A program made the translations under genes and the position numbers. Under the pieces are notes generated by a model. It worked only from the letters and a program-made list of their open reading frames with translations. It did not search any database and was not told the DNA's origin. Below, piece by piece: positions 41,033-48,111 of a DNA stretch of 64,000 nucleotides; positions within the stretch are counted from its first letter, which is position 1; each line of letters begins with the position of its first letter. Source of the DNA: NCEH01 sp043195095 (GTDB taxonomy: Bacteria; Pseudomonadota; Alphaproteobacteria; Rhizobiales; Xanthobacteraceae); assembly GCF_043195095.1 (NCBI RefSeq), contig NZ_JBAFWN010000007.1. One strand, given 5' to 3'.

Positions 41033-41956
41033 ATGCCATCGGCGGCGTTCGACTGGGCGGACCTGCGCCATTTCCTGGCCATCGCCCGCACCGGCAAGCT
41101 CACCACGGCGGCGCGCCTGCTGGGGGTGGAGCATTCCACGGTCAGCCGCCGCCTCGCGGCCCTCGAGCATAGCCTCGGGGCGAAACTGTTCGACCGCCAG
41201 CCGGCCGGCTATGTGCTCACCAGTGCCGGCGAACGGCTGATGGCGACGGCCGAAGCCATGGAGACGCTGGCCGCCGGCGCCCAGCAGGAGATCGGCGGGG
41301 CCGATCTCGGCGTTTCCGGCGCGGTGCGCATCGGCGCGCCGGATGGGTTCGGCACCTTCTTCCTCGCCCCGCGCATCGGCGCGCTCGCGGCGCTCCATCC
41401 CGCGCTCGACATCCAATTGCTGGCCATGCCGCGCCTGTTCAGCCTGTCGAAACGCGAGGCGGACATCGCCATCTCCATCAGCCGGCCGAAGGAAGGGCGC
41501 CTGCATGCGAGGAAGCTCACCGACTATCGCCTCGGCCTCTATGCCGCGCGCGATTATCTCGCCCGCCACGGCCCCATCGAGAGCCGGGCGGCGCTGCTGC
41601 GCCATCCCTTCATCAGCTATATCGACGATTTGATCTATGCGCCCGAGCTGGACTATGTGCCGACGGTCTCGCGCGAGCTGCGGCCGCGCCTGAAAAGCTC
41701 GAACCTCGTGGCGCAATTCATGGCGACGCGCGGCGGGGCGGGGGTGTGCGTGCTGCCCAATTTCATGGGCGATACCGACGATGCTCTGGTGCCCATCCTG
41801 CCGCAGGAGGTGTCCTTGATCCGAAGCTTCTGGCTGCTCACCCATGCCGACACGCGCGACCTCGCCCGCGTGAAAGTCGCCGCCGATTTCATCGCCAAGG
41901 CGGCGCGGGAGGCGCAGGCAGTGTTTCTGCCGGTCGGGCCGCAGACAAACGCTTAG
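41033..41956 (+). CDS. LysR family transcriptional regulator
   Basis: 307 residues from the ATG at 41033. N-terminal helix-turn-helix D-L-R-H-F-L-A-I-A-R-T-G-K-L-T-T-A-A-R-L-L-G-V-E-H-S-T-V-S-R-R-L. The periplasmic-binding-like sensor domain starts near V-R-I-G-A-P-D-G-F-G-T. Divergent orientation relative to mmsA suggests control of the valine operon in response to an acidic intermediate. A dyad at 41007-41023 is the likely binding site. Confidence 0.9.
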   Translation: MPSAAFDWADLRHFLAIARTGKLTTAARLLGVEHSTVSRRLAALEHSLGAKLFDRQPAGYVLTSAGERLMATAEAMETLAAGAQQEIGGADLGVSGAVRIGAPDGFGTFFLAPRIGALAALHPALDIQLLAMPRLFSLSKREADIAISISRPKEGRLHARKLTDYRLGLYAARDYLARHGPIESRAALLRHPFISYIDDLIYAPELDYVPTVSRELRPRLKSSNLVAQFMATRGGAGVCVLPNFMGDTDDALVPILPQEVSLIRSFWLLTHADTRDLARVKVAADFIAKAAREAQAVFLPVGPQTNA

Positions 41957-41964
41957 CCGTTGCA

Positions 41965-41989
41965 CTAAGTATTGCCTCATGATACTTAG
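41965..41989. promoter_or_regulatory. Perfect inverted repeat before the ArsR gene (operator)
   Basis: CTAAGTAT (41965-41972) and ATACTTAG (41982-41989) with 9 bases between. It ends 4 bases before the ATG at 41994 and would overlap the alternative ATG at 41979, so it supports both the start choice and autorepression. Confidence 0.75.
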
Positions 41990-41993
41990 CCGT

Positions 41994-42335
41994 ATGGATC
42001 AGTATTCCGATCGCCTGGACGGCATTTTTCAGGCTCTCGCCGACCCCACGCGCCGCGCCGTGCTGGATCGGCTCGGCCAAGGGCCGGCGAGCATCAGCGA
42101 ATTGGCGGCGCCGTTCGCCATGGCCCTGCCCTCGTTCATGAAGCACATCCATTTCCTGGAGGGCCAGGGCCTGATCCGCACGCACAAGGCCGGGCGGGTG
42201 CGCACCTGCGCCATCGAGGGCCAATCCATTGCGCTCGCCGAATCCTGGCTGCGCGGCCAGCGCGCGCTCTGGGAAGGCCGTGCCGACCGGCTGGAACGCT
42301 TCGTCACCACCGCCCACCGGGAAACACCAGAATGA
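41994..42335 (+). CDS. ArsR-family regulator
   Basis: 113 residues from the ATG at 41994. F-Q-A-L-A-D-P-T-R-R-A-V-L-D-R-L is the ArsR winged-helix signature, followed by I-S-E-L-A-A-P-F-A-M-A-L-P-S-F-M-K-H-I as recognition helix. No metal-binding Cys motif is seen. It belongs to the group coupled to SRPBCC (AHSA1) genes, and here its stop overlaps the SRPBCC start (ATGA). Binding to the inverted repeat just upstream would repress the pair. Confidence 0.9.
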   Translation: MDQYSDRLDGIFQALADPTRRAVLDRLGQGPASISELAAPFAMALPSFMKHIHFLEGQGLIRTHKAGRVRTCAIEGQSIALAESWLRGQRALWEGRADRLERFVTTAHRETPE

Positions 42336-42811
42336 GCCCAAGCGTGAATTCCGATCTCGACCTGACCCTCTCGCGCGTCATCAGGGCGCCTCGATCCGTG
42401 GTCTGGAACGCCTGGGCCGACCGGGCGCAATTCGCGCAATGGTGGATTCCTGCCCCCACCCTCTGTCAGGTGGCGCACATGGAGCTTCGCCCCGGCGGCG
42501 CCTTCGTGACGCGGATGAGCGAAGAGGGCGGCCCATTCGTGCCCCATCTCGACGCCTGCTTCCTGGACGTTGTGGCGCAGGAGCGGATCGTCTTCACCAA
42601 CGTGCTGCTGGGGGGATGGCGGCCTGCGGAAAAAGGCTTCATCACCGCCATCATCACCTTTCGCGACCATCCCGACGGCACCACCTATGCCGCCCATGTG
42701 ATGCACAAGAACGGCGCCGACCGCGCCATGCACGAAGAGCTGGGCTTTCACGACGGCTGGGGCACGGTCGCGAACCAGCTCGCCGCATTGGCCGAACGGC
42801 AGGTCTGCTAG
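42332..42811 (+). CDS. SRPBCC/AHSA1 domain protein
   Basis: 159 residues. The START/AHSA1-like hydrophobic-cavity fold is shown by L-S-R-V-I-R-A-P-R-S-V-V-W-N-A-W, F-A-Q-W-W-I-P and the C-terminal G-F-H-D-G-W-G-T-V-A-N-Q-L. These proteins bind small hydrophobic ligands; the ligand is unknown. It is cotranscribed with the ArsR gene through a 4-base overlap, so the ligand bound may be the signal or product of the regulated response. Confidence 0.9.
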   Translation: MSPSVNSDLDLTLSRVIRAPRSVVWNAWADRAQFAQWWIPAPTLCQVAHMELRPGGAFVTRMSEEGGPFVPHLDACFLDVVAQERIVFTNVLLGGWRPAEKGFITAIITFRDHPDGTTYAAHVMHKNGADRAMHEELGFHDGWGTVANQLAALAERQVC

Positions 42812-42825
42812 AGCCGGCGCCCGCC

Positions 42826-42937
42826 CGGCCCTCCCCCGCAAGCGGGAGAGGGGGCGTTTTGCGCGGGCGGCAAGAGCCGTTCAGGCCGCAATGTGCGGCG
42901 GACTCCCTCTCCCGCGTGCGGGGGAGGGTTGGGGAGG
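42826..42937. repeat. Intergenic palindromic repeat (rhizobial ctctccc type)
   Basis: CCCTCCCCCGCAAGCGGGAG at 42831-42850, then CTCCCTCTCCCGCG near 42903 with GCGGGGGAGGG, form two hairpin-prone blocks. They are followed by a G/A-rich tandem stretch (gggaagggggaag units, about 42945-42985). It resembles the block at 8508-8644. Confidence 0.55.
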
Positions 42938-43022
42938 GGGAAGTCGGAAGGGGGAAATGGGAAGGGGGAAGTGGGAAGGGAGAAGCAGGAAGCGGTGGTC
43001 CGCGCGTGGCTGGAGGGGCGGC

Positions 43023-43679
43023 TCAGGTCCCGCGCGGGTCAAGCGGCGTGCACGCTTGCTCTGCGGGCGGGTGTGCGCCCGCATCGGTGAGCGCCGGCCA
43101 TGCGGCGAGGGCGCACCGGGCGATGGCCTCCAGCTTCTCCCGGTCTGCTCCGTCCCGCGCCTCGATGGACATGCCGTGCTGGACGCAGGCGTAGAAAGCG
43201 GCGACGGCGGCAACATCGGTGCCGGGCGGCAATTCCCCCTCCGCACGGGCGCGTCGCAGACGCTCGGCGATCATGGCCCCGCCTTCCGCGCGCGCCTGCA
43301 TCACAAGCGCCGCGAGGCGGGCGCCACCCTCCTGGCCGGCGGTTGAAAGCGTCACCATGCAGCCGGCCGGGTGATCCGTGCCGGGCAGGTTCGCCGCCGA
43401 GGCCATCAGCAGGACGGCAATGCTGTCCCGCGCGGTGGGCGCCGCCGCGAACCGCCCCCAGATGTGCGGCGTGGCGGCCTGCCCATAATGGTGAAGCGCC
43501 GCCTCATAGAGCGCTTCCTTGCTGCCGAAAGCGGCATAAAGGCTGGGCGCATTGATCCCCATGGCAGCGCACAGATCCGCCACGGAAGTGGCACAAAATC
43601 CCTTGCGCCAGAACAGCTCCATGGCGGCATTCAATGCCGCGTCCCGATCGAACGCCCTGGGCCTGCCGCGTGCCGCCAT
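43023..43679 (-). CDS. TetR/AcrR family regulator of the divergent SDR gene
   Basis: 218 residues. The N-terminus G-R-P-R-A-F-D-R-D-A-A-L-N-A-A-M-E-L-F-W-R-K-G-F and S-V-A-D-L-C-A-A-M-G-I-N-A-P-S-L-Y-A-A-F-G form the helix-turn-helix. This group of TetR proteins commonly lies divergent to an SDR oxidoreductase gene, as here. The 111-base gap contains two copies of TGTA-N4-TCACTA. Confidence 0.9.
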   Translation of the reverse strand: MAARGRPRAFDRDAALNAAMELFWRKGFCATSVADLCAAMGINAPSLYAAFGSKEALYEAALHHYGQAATPHIWGRFAAAPTARDSIAVLLMASAANLPGTDHPAGCMVTLSTAGQEGGARLAALVMQARAEGGAMIAERLRRARAEGELPPGTDVAAVAAFYACVQHGMSIEARDGADREKLEAIARCALAAWPALTDAGAHPPAEQACTPLDPRGT

Positions 43680-43700
43680 CTCCGGCTCCCGCTCCTATTT

Positions 43701-43714
43701 TGTATCAATCACTA
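43701..43714. promoter_or_regulatory. TetR operator, site A (TetR/SDR gap)
   Basis: TGTATCAATCACTA matches site B at 43750-43763 in 11 of 14 positions (TGTA-x-C-xx-TCACTA). It lies close to the TetR start. Confidence 0.6.
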
Positions 43715-43723
43715 AATAATGTC

Positions 43724-43753
43724 TTGACCGTCTTTGGCCAACCTATTTATGTA
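43724..43753 (+). promoter_or_regulatory. Candidate promoter of the SDR gene
   Basis: TTGACC (43724-43729) and TATGTA (43748-43753), spacing 18. Site B overlaps the -10, as expected for repression. Confidence 0.5.
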
Positions 43754-43763
43754 GCGGTCACTA
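43750..43763. promoter_or_regulatory. TetR operator, site B (TetR/SDR gap)
   Basis: TGTAGCGGTCACTA, second copy of the TGTA-N4-TCACTA motif, 49 bp from site A and overlapping the candidate -10 of the SDR promoter. Confidence 0.6.
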
Positions 43764-43790
43764 TATTTATCTCCCCCACAGGAGTCCACC

Positions 43791-44543
43791 ATGACCGAAA
43801 GCGCACAGGATCTCGCCGGCAAGAAAGCCCTCGTCACCGGCGCGAGCCGCGGCATCGGCGCCGCCATCGCCCTGGCCCTCGCTAAGGCTGGAGCGGACGT
43901 CGCCATTACCTATGAGCGCTCGGCGGACAAGGCCGGCGCCGTCGTGCGCCAGATCGAGGCGCTGGGCCGGCGCGGCCATGCCATCCATGCCGACAGCGCC
44001 GATGCGGCGGCGAGCGAGGCGGCGGTGAAGCAAGCCGCCGCGACGCTCGGCGGGCTCGATATCGTCGTGAACAATGCCGGCATCGCCCGGGCCGGCGCGC
44101 TGGAGACCATGAGCCTCGAAGATATCGACGCGCTGCTCGGCGTGAACATTCGCGGCGTCGTATTGACCACCCGCGCGGCGATTCCCCTGCTCGCCGATGG
44201 CGGCCGCATCATCAATATTGGCAGCTGCCTCGCCGAGCGTGTCCCCTTCCCCGGCATCAGCCTTTATTCCGCGACCAAATCCGCGCTGGTGGCCCTCACC
44301 AAGGGGCTCGCGCGCGATCTCGGGCCGCGCAACATCACGGTGAATGTGGTGCATCCCGGCGCCACCGACACCGACATGAACCCGGCCGACGGCCCCAACC
44401 GTGACGGCATGCTTGCCGGCATGTCCTTGAAGCATTACGGCACCGGGGAGGATATCGCGGCCATGGTCGCCTTTCTCGCCGGTCCATCCGGCCGCCAGAT
44501 CACCGGAGCCGGATTTGTGGTGGACGGCGGCGCGAACGCCTGA
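43791..44543 (+). CDS. SDR family oxidoreductase
   Basis: 250 residues; AGGAG lies 6 bases before the ATG. Classical short-chain dehydrogenase: V-T-G-A-S-R-G-I-G-A-A (cofactor), N-N-A-G-I-A, the catalytic S-C and Y-S-A-T-K region (Tyr and Lys), and the C-terminal I-T-G-A-G-F-V-V-D-G-G. The fold resembles FabG-like 3-oxoacyl reductases, but the TetR-linked position suggests an inducible reductase of a small carbonyl compound. Substrate unknown. Confidence 0.92.
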   Translation: MTESAQDLAGKKALVTGASRGIGAAIALALAKAGADVAITYERSADKAGAVVRQIEALGRRGHAIHADSADAAASEAAVKQAAATLGGLDIVVNNAGIARAGALETMSLEDIDALLGVNIRGVVLTTRAAIPLLADGGRIINIGSCLAERVPFPGISLYSATKSALVALTKGLARDLGPRNITVNVVHPGATDTDMNPADGPNRDGMLAGMSLKHYGTGEDIAAMVAFLAGPSGRQITGAGFVVDGGANA

Positions 44544-44562
44544 GCCGCTCCGCTGACACGAC

Positions 44563-44588
44563 GCGCGCCGCCACATTGGACGGCGCGC
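44563..44588. repeat. GC stem-loop between SDR gene and rpmB
   Basis: GCGCGCCG (44563-44570) / CGGCGCGC (44581-44588), 10-base loop. There is no T-run, so termination is possible but not clear. Confidence 0.5.
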
Positions 44589-44591
44589 ACC

Positions 44592-44620
44592 TTGACGCGG
44601 AAGCCGGCTCCCCTTATACG
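44592..44620 (+). promoter_or_regulatory. Candidate promoter of rpmB
   Basis: TTGACG (44592-44597) and TATACG (44615-44620), spacing 17, a good fit to housekeeping promoters of alphaproteobacteria. It lies 95 bases upstream of the rpmB start. Confidence 0.6.
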
Positions 44621-44714
44621 AGCGCCTTCCCGATACATGCGGGTGTGAGACGAGGGGTCGGGTTCGGCCCTGGGCTTCCGCGTCCGTGATCAACGAATTT
44701 GAAGGACTTCTGCC

Positions 44715-45014
44715 ATGTCCCGGCGGTGCGACCTGACCGGCAAGGGGGTTCTGACTGGCCACCTCGTGAGCCACTCGAACCACAAGACCAAGCGCCGGTT
44801 CTTGCCGAATCTCTGCAACGTGACGCTCGAGAGCGAAGTGCTCGGCCGTTCGGTGCGCTTCCGTGTCAGCGCCAACGCGCTGAAGAGCGTCGATCATCGC
44901 GGCGGCCTCGACGGCTTCCTCAAGAAGGCGCGCGACGAGGAACTCTCCCAGCGCGCGCTCGAGCTGAAGCGTCTCGTGGTCAAGGCCCTCGCCGAGGCGA
45001 AGCCGGCCGCCTGA
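44715..45014 (+). CDS. rpmB: 50S ribosomal protein L28
   Basis: 99 residues, the length of alphaproteobacterial L28. S-R-R-C-D-L-T-G-K-G at the N-terminus, V-S-H-S-N-H-K-T-K-R-R-F-L-P-N-L and R-F-R-V-S-A-N-A-L-K-S-V are the L28 signatures. It is a structural protein of the large ribosomal subunit. GAAGGA upstream serves as ribosome site, and a good promoter lies at 44592-44620. Confidence 0.97.
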   Translation: MSRRCDLTGKGVLTGHLVSHSNHKTKRRFLPNLCNVTLESEVLGRSVRFRVSANALKSVDHRGGLDGFLKKARDEELSQRALELKRLVVKALAEAKPAA

Positions 45015-45049
45015 TCGCGTCTCGCGATCGACGGTCTGGGCGGTCCGCC

Positions 45050-45634
45050 ATGGCGCGCCTGTTTCCGCTGCAATCCGAACCGCGGGCGTTTGCGCTCGCG
45101 GTTTTCTTTATGTGCGCGGCGGTGCTCACCGCCAACATCCTGGTGCAGTTTCCGTTCGAGCCGTTCGGCCTCGCGGATTATCTCACCTATGGCGCCTTCA
45201 CCTATCCCGTCACCTTCCTGGTGAACGACCTCACCAACCGGCGCCTCGGCCCGGCCCGCACCCGGCGGGTGATCTATGTGGGGTTCGCGCTGGCGGTGGC
45301 GCTTTCCGCCGTGCTGGCGACGCCGCGCATCGCGCTCGCCTCGGGCACCGCCTTCCTGGCCGCCCAATTGCTGGACGCGAGCGTGTTTGACCGCCTGCGC
45401 CGCCGCGCCTGGTGGATGCCGCCCTTCGTCTCCGGCCTGATCTCCAGCGCCATCGACACGATCGTCTTCTTCACCCTCGCCTTCGCCGGCACCGAGTTGC
45501 CCTGGCAGACCTGGGCGGTGTTCGACTATGCGGTGAAGCTGGCGATGATCCTGCTGTTCCTCGGCCCCTATCGCGCCCTCATCGCCCGCATGCCGGTGTG
45601 GCCGGGACCGCCGAGTGCCCGCGCCCGCGCCTGA
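45050..45634 (+). CDS. Queuosine precursor transporter (VUT/YhhQ family)
   Basis: 194 residues, five to six membrane helices covering most of the chain. F-T-Y-P-V-T-F-L-V-N-D-L-T-N-R-R-L-G-P is the conserved VUT motif (with Asp/Asn in the second helix), and F-V-S-G-L-I-S-S-A-I-D-T-I-V-F-F is the later one. It imports preQ0/preQ1 for the tRNA modification queuosine. It follows rpmB by 35 bases on the same strand and may share its transcript. Confidence 0.88.
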   Translation: MARLFPLQSEPRAFALAVFFMCAAVLTANILVQFPFEPFGLADYLTYGAFTYPVTFLVNDLTNRRLGPARTRRVIYVGFALAVALSAVLATPRIALASGTAFLAAQLLDASVFDRLRRRAWWMPPFVSGLISSAIDTIVFFTLAFAGTELPWQTWAVFDYAVKLAMILLFLGPYRALIARMPVWPGPPSARARA

Positions 45635-45754
45635 TCGCGCCCGGCGAATTTCGCCAAGGCGAATCTTTACCGAAATTCCGGTTCGGTGGCGCTGAGAAGC
45701 CCGCAGAGGCGCGGAAACGTGCCAGAAAACCCCTGTTCGTCTGCGCTAAGCTAT

Positions 45755-45770
45755 TGTTTCACGTGAAACA
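45755..45770. promoter_or_regulatory. parS: parS centromere site (ParB/Spo0J binding)
   Basis: TGTTTCACGTGAAACA is a perfect 16-bp palindrome identical to the consensus chromosomal parS. It lies in the gap between the convergent transporter and acyl-CoA synthetase genes, where a ParB nucleation site is free of transcription starts. No parA, parB or dnaA is in the window. Confidence 0.9.
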
Positions 45771-45814
45771 TTTTCCCCGGGACCACCCCGTTTGCCGGGA
45801 AAATCCGGGAAAAC

Positions 45815-47422
45815 CTAATCCTGCTCCCGCAGCAGGCGGCGGATCACCTTGCCGGAGCTGGTGAGCGGCATTTCCTCCAGAAACACGATCTCGCGGGGAT
45901 ATTCATAGCCCGCCAGATTGTTGCGCACGAGCGCCTGCACCTCGGCCTTCAACGCCTCGCTCGGCACCACGCCATCCTTCAGCACCAGGAAGGCTTTCAC
46001 CACCTCGGTCCGCACCGGATCCGGCTTGCCGACCACGGCGGCGATGGCGATATCGGGATGGCGCAGGATGCAATCCTCGATCTCCGCCGGGCCAATGCGA
46101 TAGCCGGCGGAGGTGATGACATCATCATCCCGGCCGAGGAAATGGATATAGCCATCGCCATCCTGGCGGGCGAGGTCGCCGGTGAGCATCCAATCGCCGG
46201 AGAATTTCTCCGCCGTCGCCTCGGGACGGTTCCAATATTCCAGGAACATCACGGGGTTGGGCGCGCGGATGGCGATCTGCCCCATCTCCTCGACCGCGCA
46301 GGGCACACCGTCCGCCCGCAGCACCGCCACGTCATGGCCAGGCAAAGGCTTGCCCGTGGCGCCGGCCCGCGCGACCCCCATGGCAGCATTGGAGCCGATG
46401 ACGTAATTGCATTCGGTCTGGCCGTAGAATTCATTGATGGGAACGCCCAAGGCCTCGCGCCCCCATTGGAACGTCTCCGCCCCCAGCGCCTCCCCCGCCG
46501 ACCCCACGGTGCGCAGATCGAAGCCGAAGCGCTCCTTGGGGTGCGGCACGGCCCGCATCATCTTCAGTGCCGTCGGCGGAATGAACACATTGCGCACCTG
46601 CGCCTGCGCCATCAGATGGAACGCCCGCTCGGGATCGAACTTGCCCGGCGGCTGGACCACCACCGGCACGCCCAGCGCCAGCGAAGGGAAGAGCGTGTTC
46701 AACAACCCGCCGGCCCAGGCCCAGTCGGAAGGCGTCCACATGCGGTCGCCGGCCTTGGGAAGATCGTCATGGGTGAATTGCATGCCCGCCACATGGGGCA
46801 GCAGCACCCGATGCCCGTGCAGCGCGCCCTTGGGCTGGCCCGTGGTGCCGGAGGTGTAGATCATCAGCGCGGGATCGTCCGGCCCGCTGTCGATGGGGAG
46901 CGGGGCCGGGCTCTCGCCGGCGCAGATCTCGGCAAAGCCGGCCACGCCCGCCCCCGCCCCGTCGGTGCAGATGACCAGGGAGAGGCCCGCAGGCCGCACC
47001 GGCAGCTTGGCGAGCCCCGCCGCATCGCTCACCAGCGCGGCGGCGCCGGAATCCTCCAGGCGATAGGAAATGGCATCGATGCCGAACACTGCCGCCAGCG
47101 GCACGGCGATGGCGCCGAGCTTATAGGTGGCAAGATGGGTGGCGAGCACCTCCAGCCCTTGCGGCAGCAGGATCGCCACCCGGTCGCCGCGCCCGATGCC
47201 GCGCCGGGCGAGCGCCCGCGCCAGCCGGTTCGAAGCGGCCGCTACGGCGCCATAGCTCAGCGGCGCGAACCCGTTCTCGCGCGGCAGGAACAGCGCGGGG
47301 CGATCCGGCTCGCGCTCGGCCCAGCTGTCGCAGGCGTGGATTGCGATGTTGTAGCGCGCAGGAACGTGCCATTGGAACGCGGCACGACGGCGTTCATACT
47401 CACCCGATGCGGACAACGTCAC
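45815..47422 (-). CDS. Acyl-CoA synthetase (AMP-forming, acetyl-CoA synthetase-like)
   Basis: 535 residues from the GTG at 47422. The P-loop is L-M-I-Y-T-S-G-T-T-G-Q-P-K-G; the adenylate motif is Y-G-Q-T-E-C-N-Y; the hinge is D-G-Y-I-H-F-L-G-R-D-D-D-V-I; and the C-terminal catalytic lysine lies in L-T-S-S-G-K-V-I-R-R. It activates a carboxylic acid to the acyl-AMP and then acyl-CoA. The sequence resembles medium-chain/benzoate-type members more than acetyl-CoA synthetase proper; the substrate is not certain. Confidence 0.92.
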   Translation of the reverse strand: MTLSASGEYERRRAAFQWHVPARYNIAIHACDSWAEREPDRPALFLPRENGFAPLSYGAVAAASNRLARALARRGIGRGDRVAILLPQGLEVLATHLATYKLGAIAVPLAAVFGIDAISYRLEDSGAAALVSDAAGLAKLPVRPAGLSLVICTDGAGAGVAGFAEICAGESPAPLPIDSGPDDPALMIYTSGTTGQPKGALHGHRVLLPHVAGMQFTHDDLPKAGDRMWTPSDWAWAGGLLNTLFPSLALGVPVVVQPPGKFDPERAFHLMAQAQVRNVFIPPTALKMMRAVPHPKERFGFDLRTVGSAGEALGAETFQWGREALGVPINEFYGQTECNYVIGSNAAMGVARAGATGKPLPGHDVAVLRADGVPCAVEEMGQIAIRAPNPVMFLEYWNRPEATAEKFSGDWMLTGDLARQDGDGYIHFLGRDDDVITSAGYRIGPAEIEDCILRHPDIAIAAVVGKPDPVRTEVVKAFLVLKDGVVPSEALKAEVQALVRNNLAGYEYPREIVFLEEMPLTSSGKVIRRLLREQD

Positions 47423-47521
47423 CTTCCTGCTTAAAGCTTAGGCAGGAAGGCAAGCTAAAGCTCTGTTGCGTCCGCGTCCATCCTCATTGTGCGATGCACC
47501 GACACGGACACGAACGCCGTG

Positions 47522-48034
47522 TCAGCGGACCTTCTCCGGCTGCGCCAGCACCAGGGCCCAATAGACCTTGTATTTGGAGCGCGGATTGAACGCAGTGGCG
47601 ATGCCCATGCGGGTCACGCCCGGGGTGAGCATGTTCTTGTTGTGGGGCGGGCTGTCGCGCCAGCCGGAGAAGGCCTCGGCGAGCGTGTGATAGCCGGCGC
47701 CCACATTCTCAACCGCAATCGCCGGGTCATAGCCCGAGGCCCTCATGCGCATGACGAAGGTGCGCCCCCCGACCTCGTGCGAGAGCGTGTCCGCCTTGGC
47801 CATGGCGTCGGCTTGCTCCTGGGCGAGCCGGCTCAGGGCGGGGTCGATGGCCACGGCGGAAAGGCCTTTCCCGGTGCGATAGGCGCTGATGATGGAGGCG
47901 GCGGCGGCCGGGTCCACGGGCTGCCCGCTCTTGGAAAGATCGTCATAAAAGGCGGGCTTGGTCGGCTCCACTTCCGTCGTGCCGCAGGCGGCGAGCAGGA
48001 AAGAGAGGAGCACGATGAGGGGAGCGGCGCGCAT
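47522..48034 (-). CDS. CAP-domain lipoprotein
   Basis: 170 residues from the ATG at 48034, with GGAGG upstream. The N-terminal L-L-S-F-L-L-A-A-C-G is a lipoprotein signal (Cys16). A CAP/SCP domain follows, with S-A-Y-R-T-G-K-G-L, A-M-A-K-A-D-T-L-S-H-E, V-G-A-G-Y-H-T-L-A-E-A-F and W-R-D-S-P-P-H-N-K-N-M, the last being the CAP signature. Extracytoplasmic role unknown; bacterial CAP proteins may act on cell wall or bind lipids. Confidence 0.9.
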   Translation of the reverse strand: MRAAPLIVLLSFLLAACGTTEVEPTKPAFYDDLSKSGQPVDPAAAASIISAYRTGKGLSAVAIDPALSRLAQEQADAMAKADTLSHEVGGRTFVMRMRASGYDPAIAVENVGAGYHTLAEAFSGWRDSPPHNKNMLTPGVTRMGIATAFNPRSKYKVYWALVLAQPEKVR

Positions 48035-48111
48035 GCGGCCTCCAGGACAGGAAAGGTTTCGGCCCGCTATGTGAGGGCGGCGAGGTTTAGGAAGCGTTAG
48101 CATCCCCGCCC

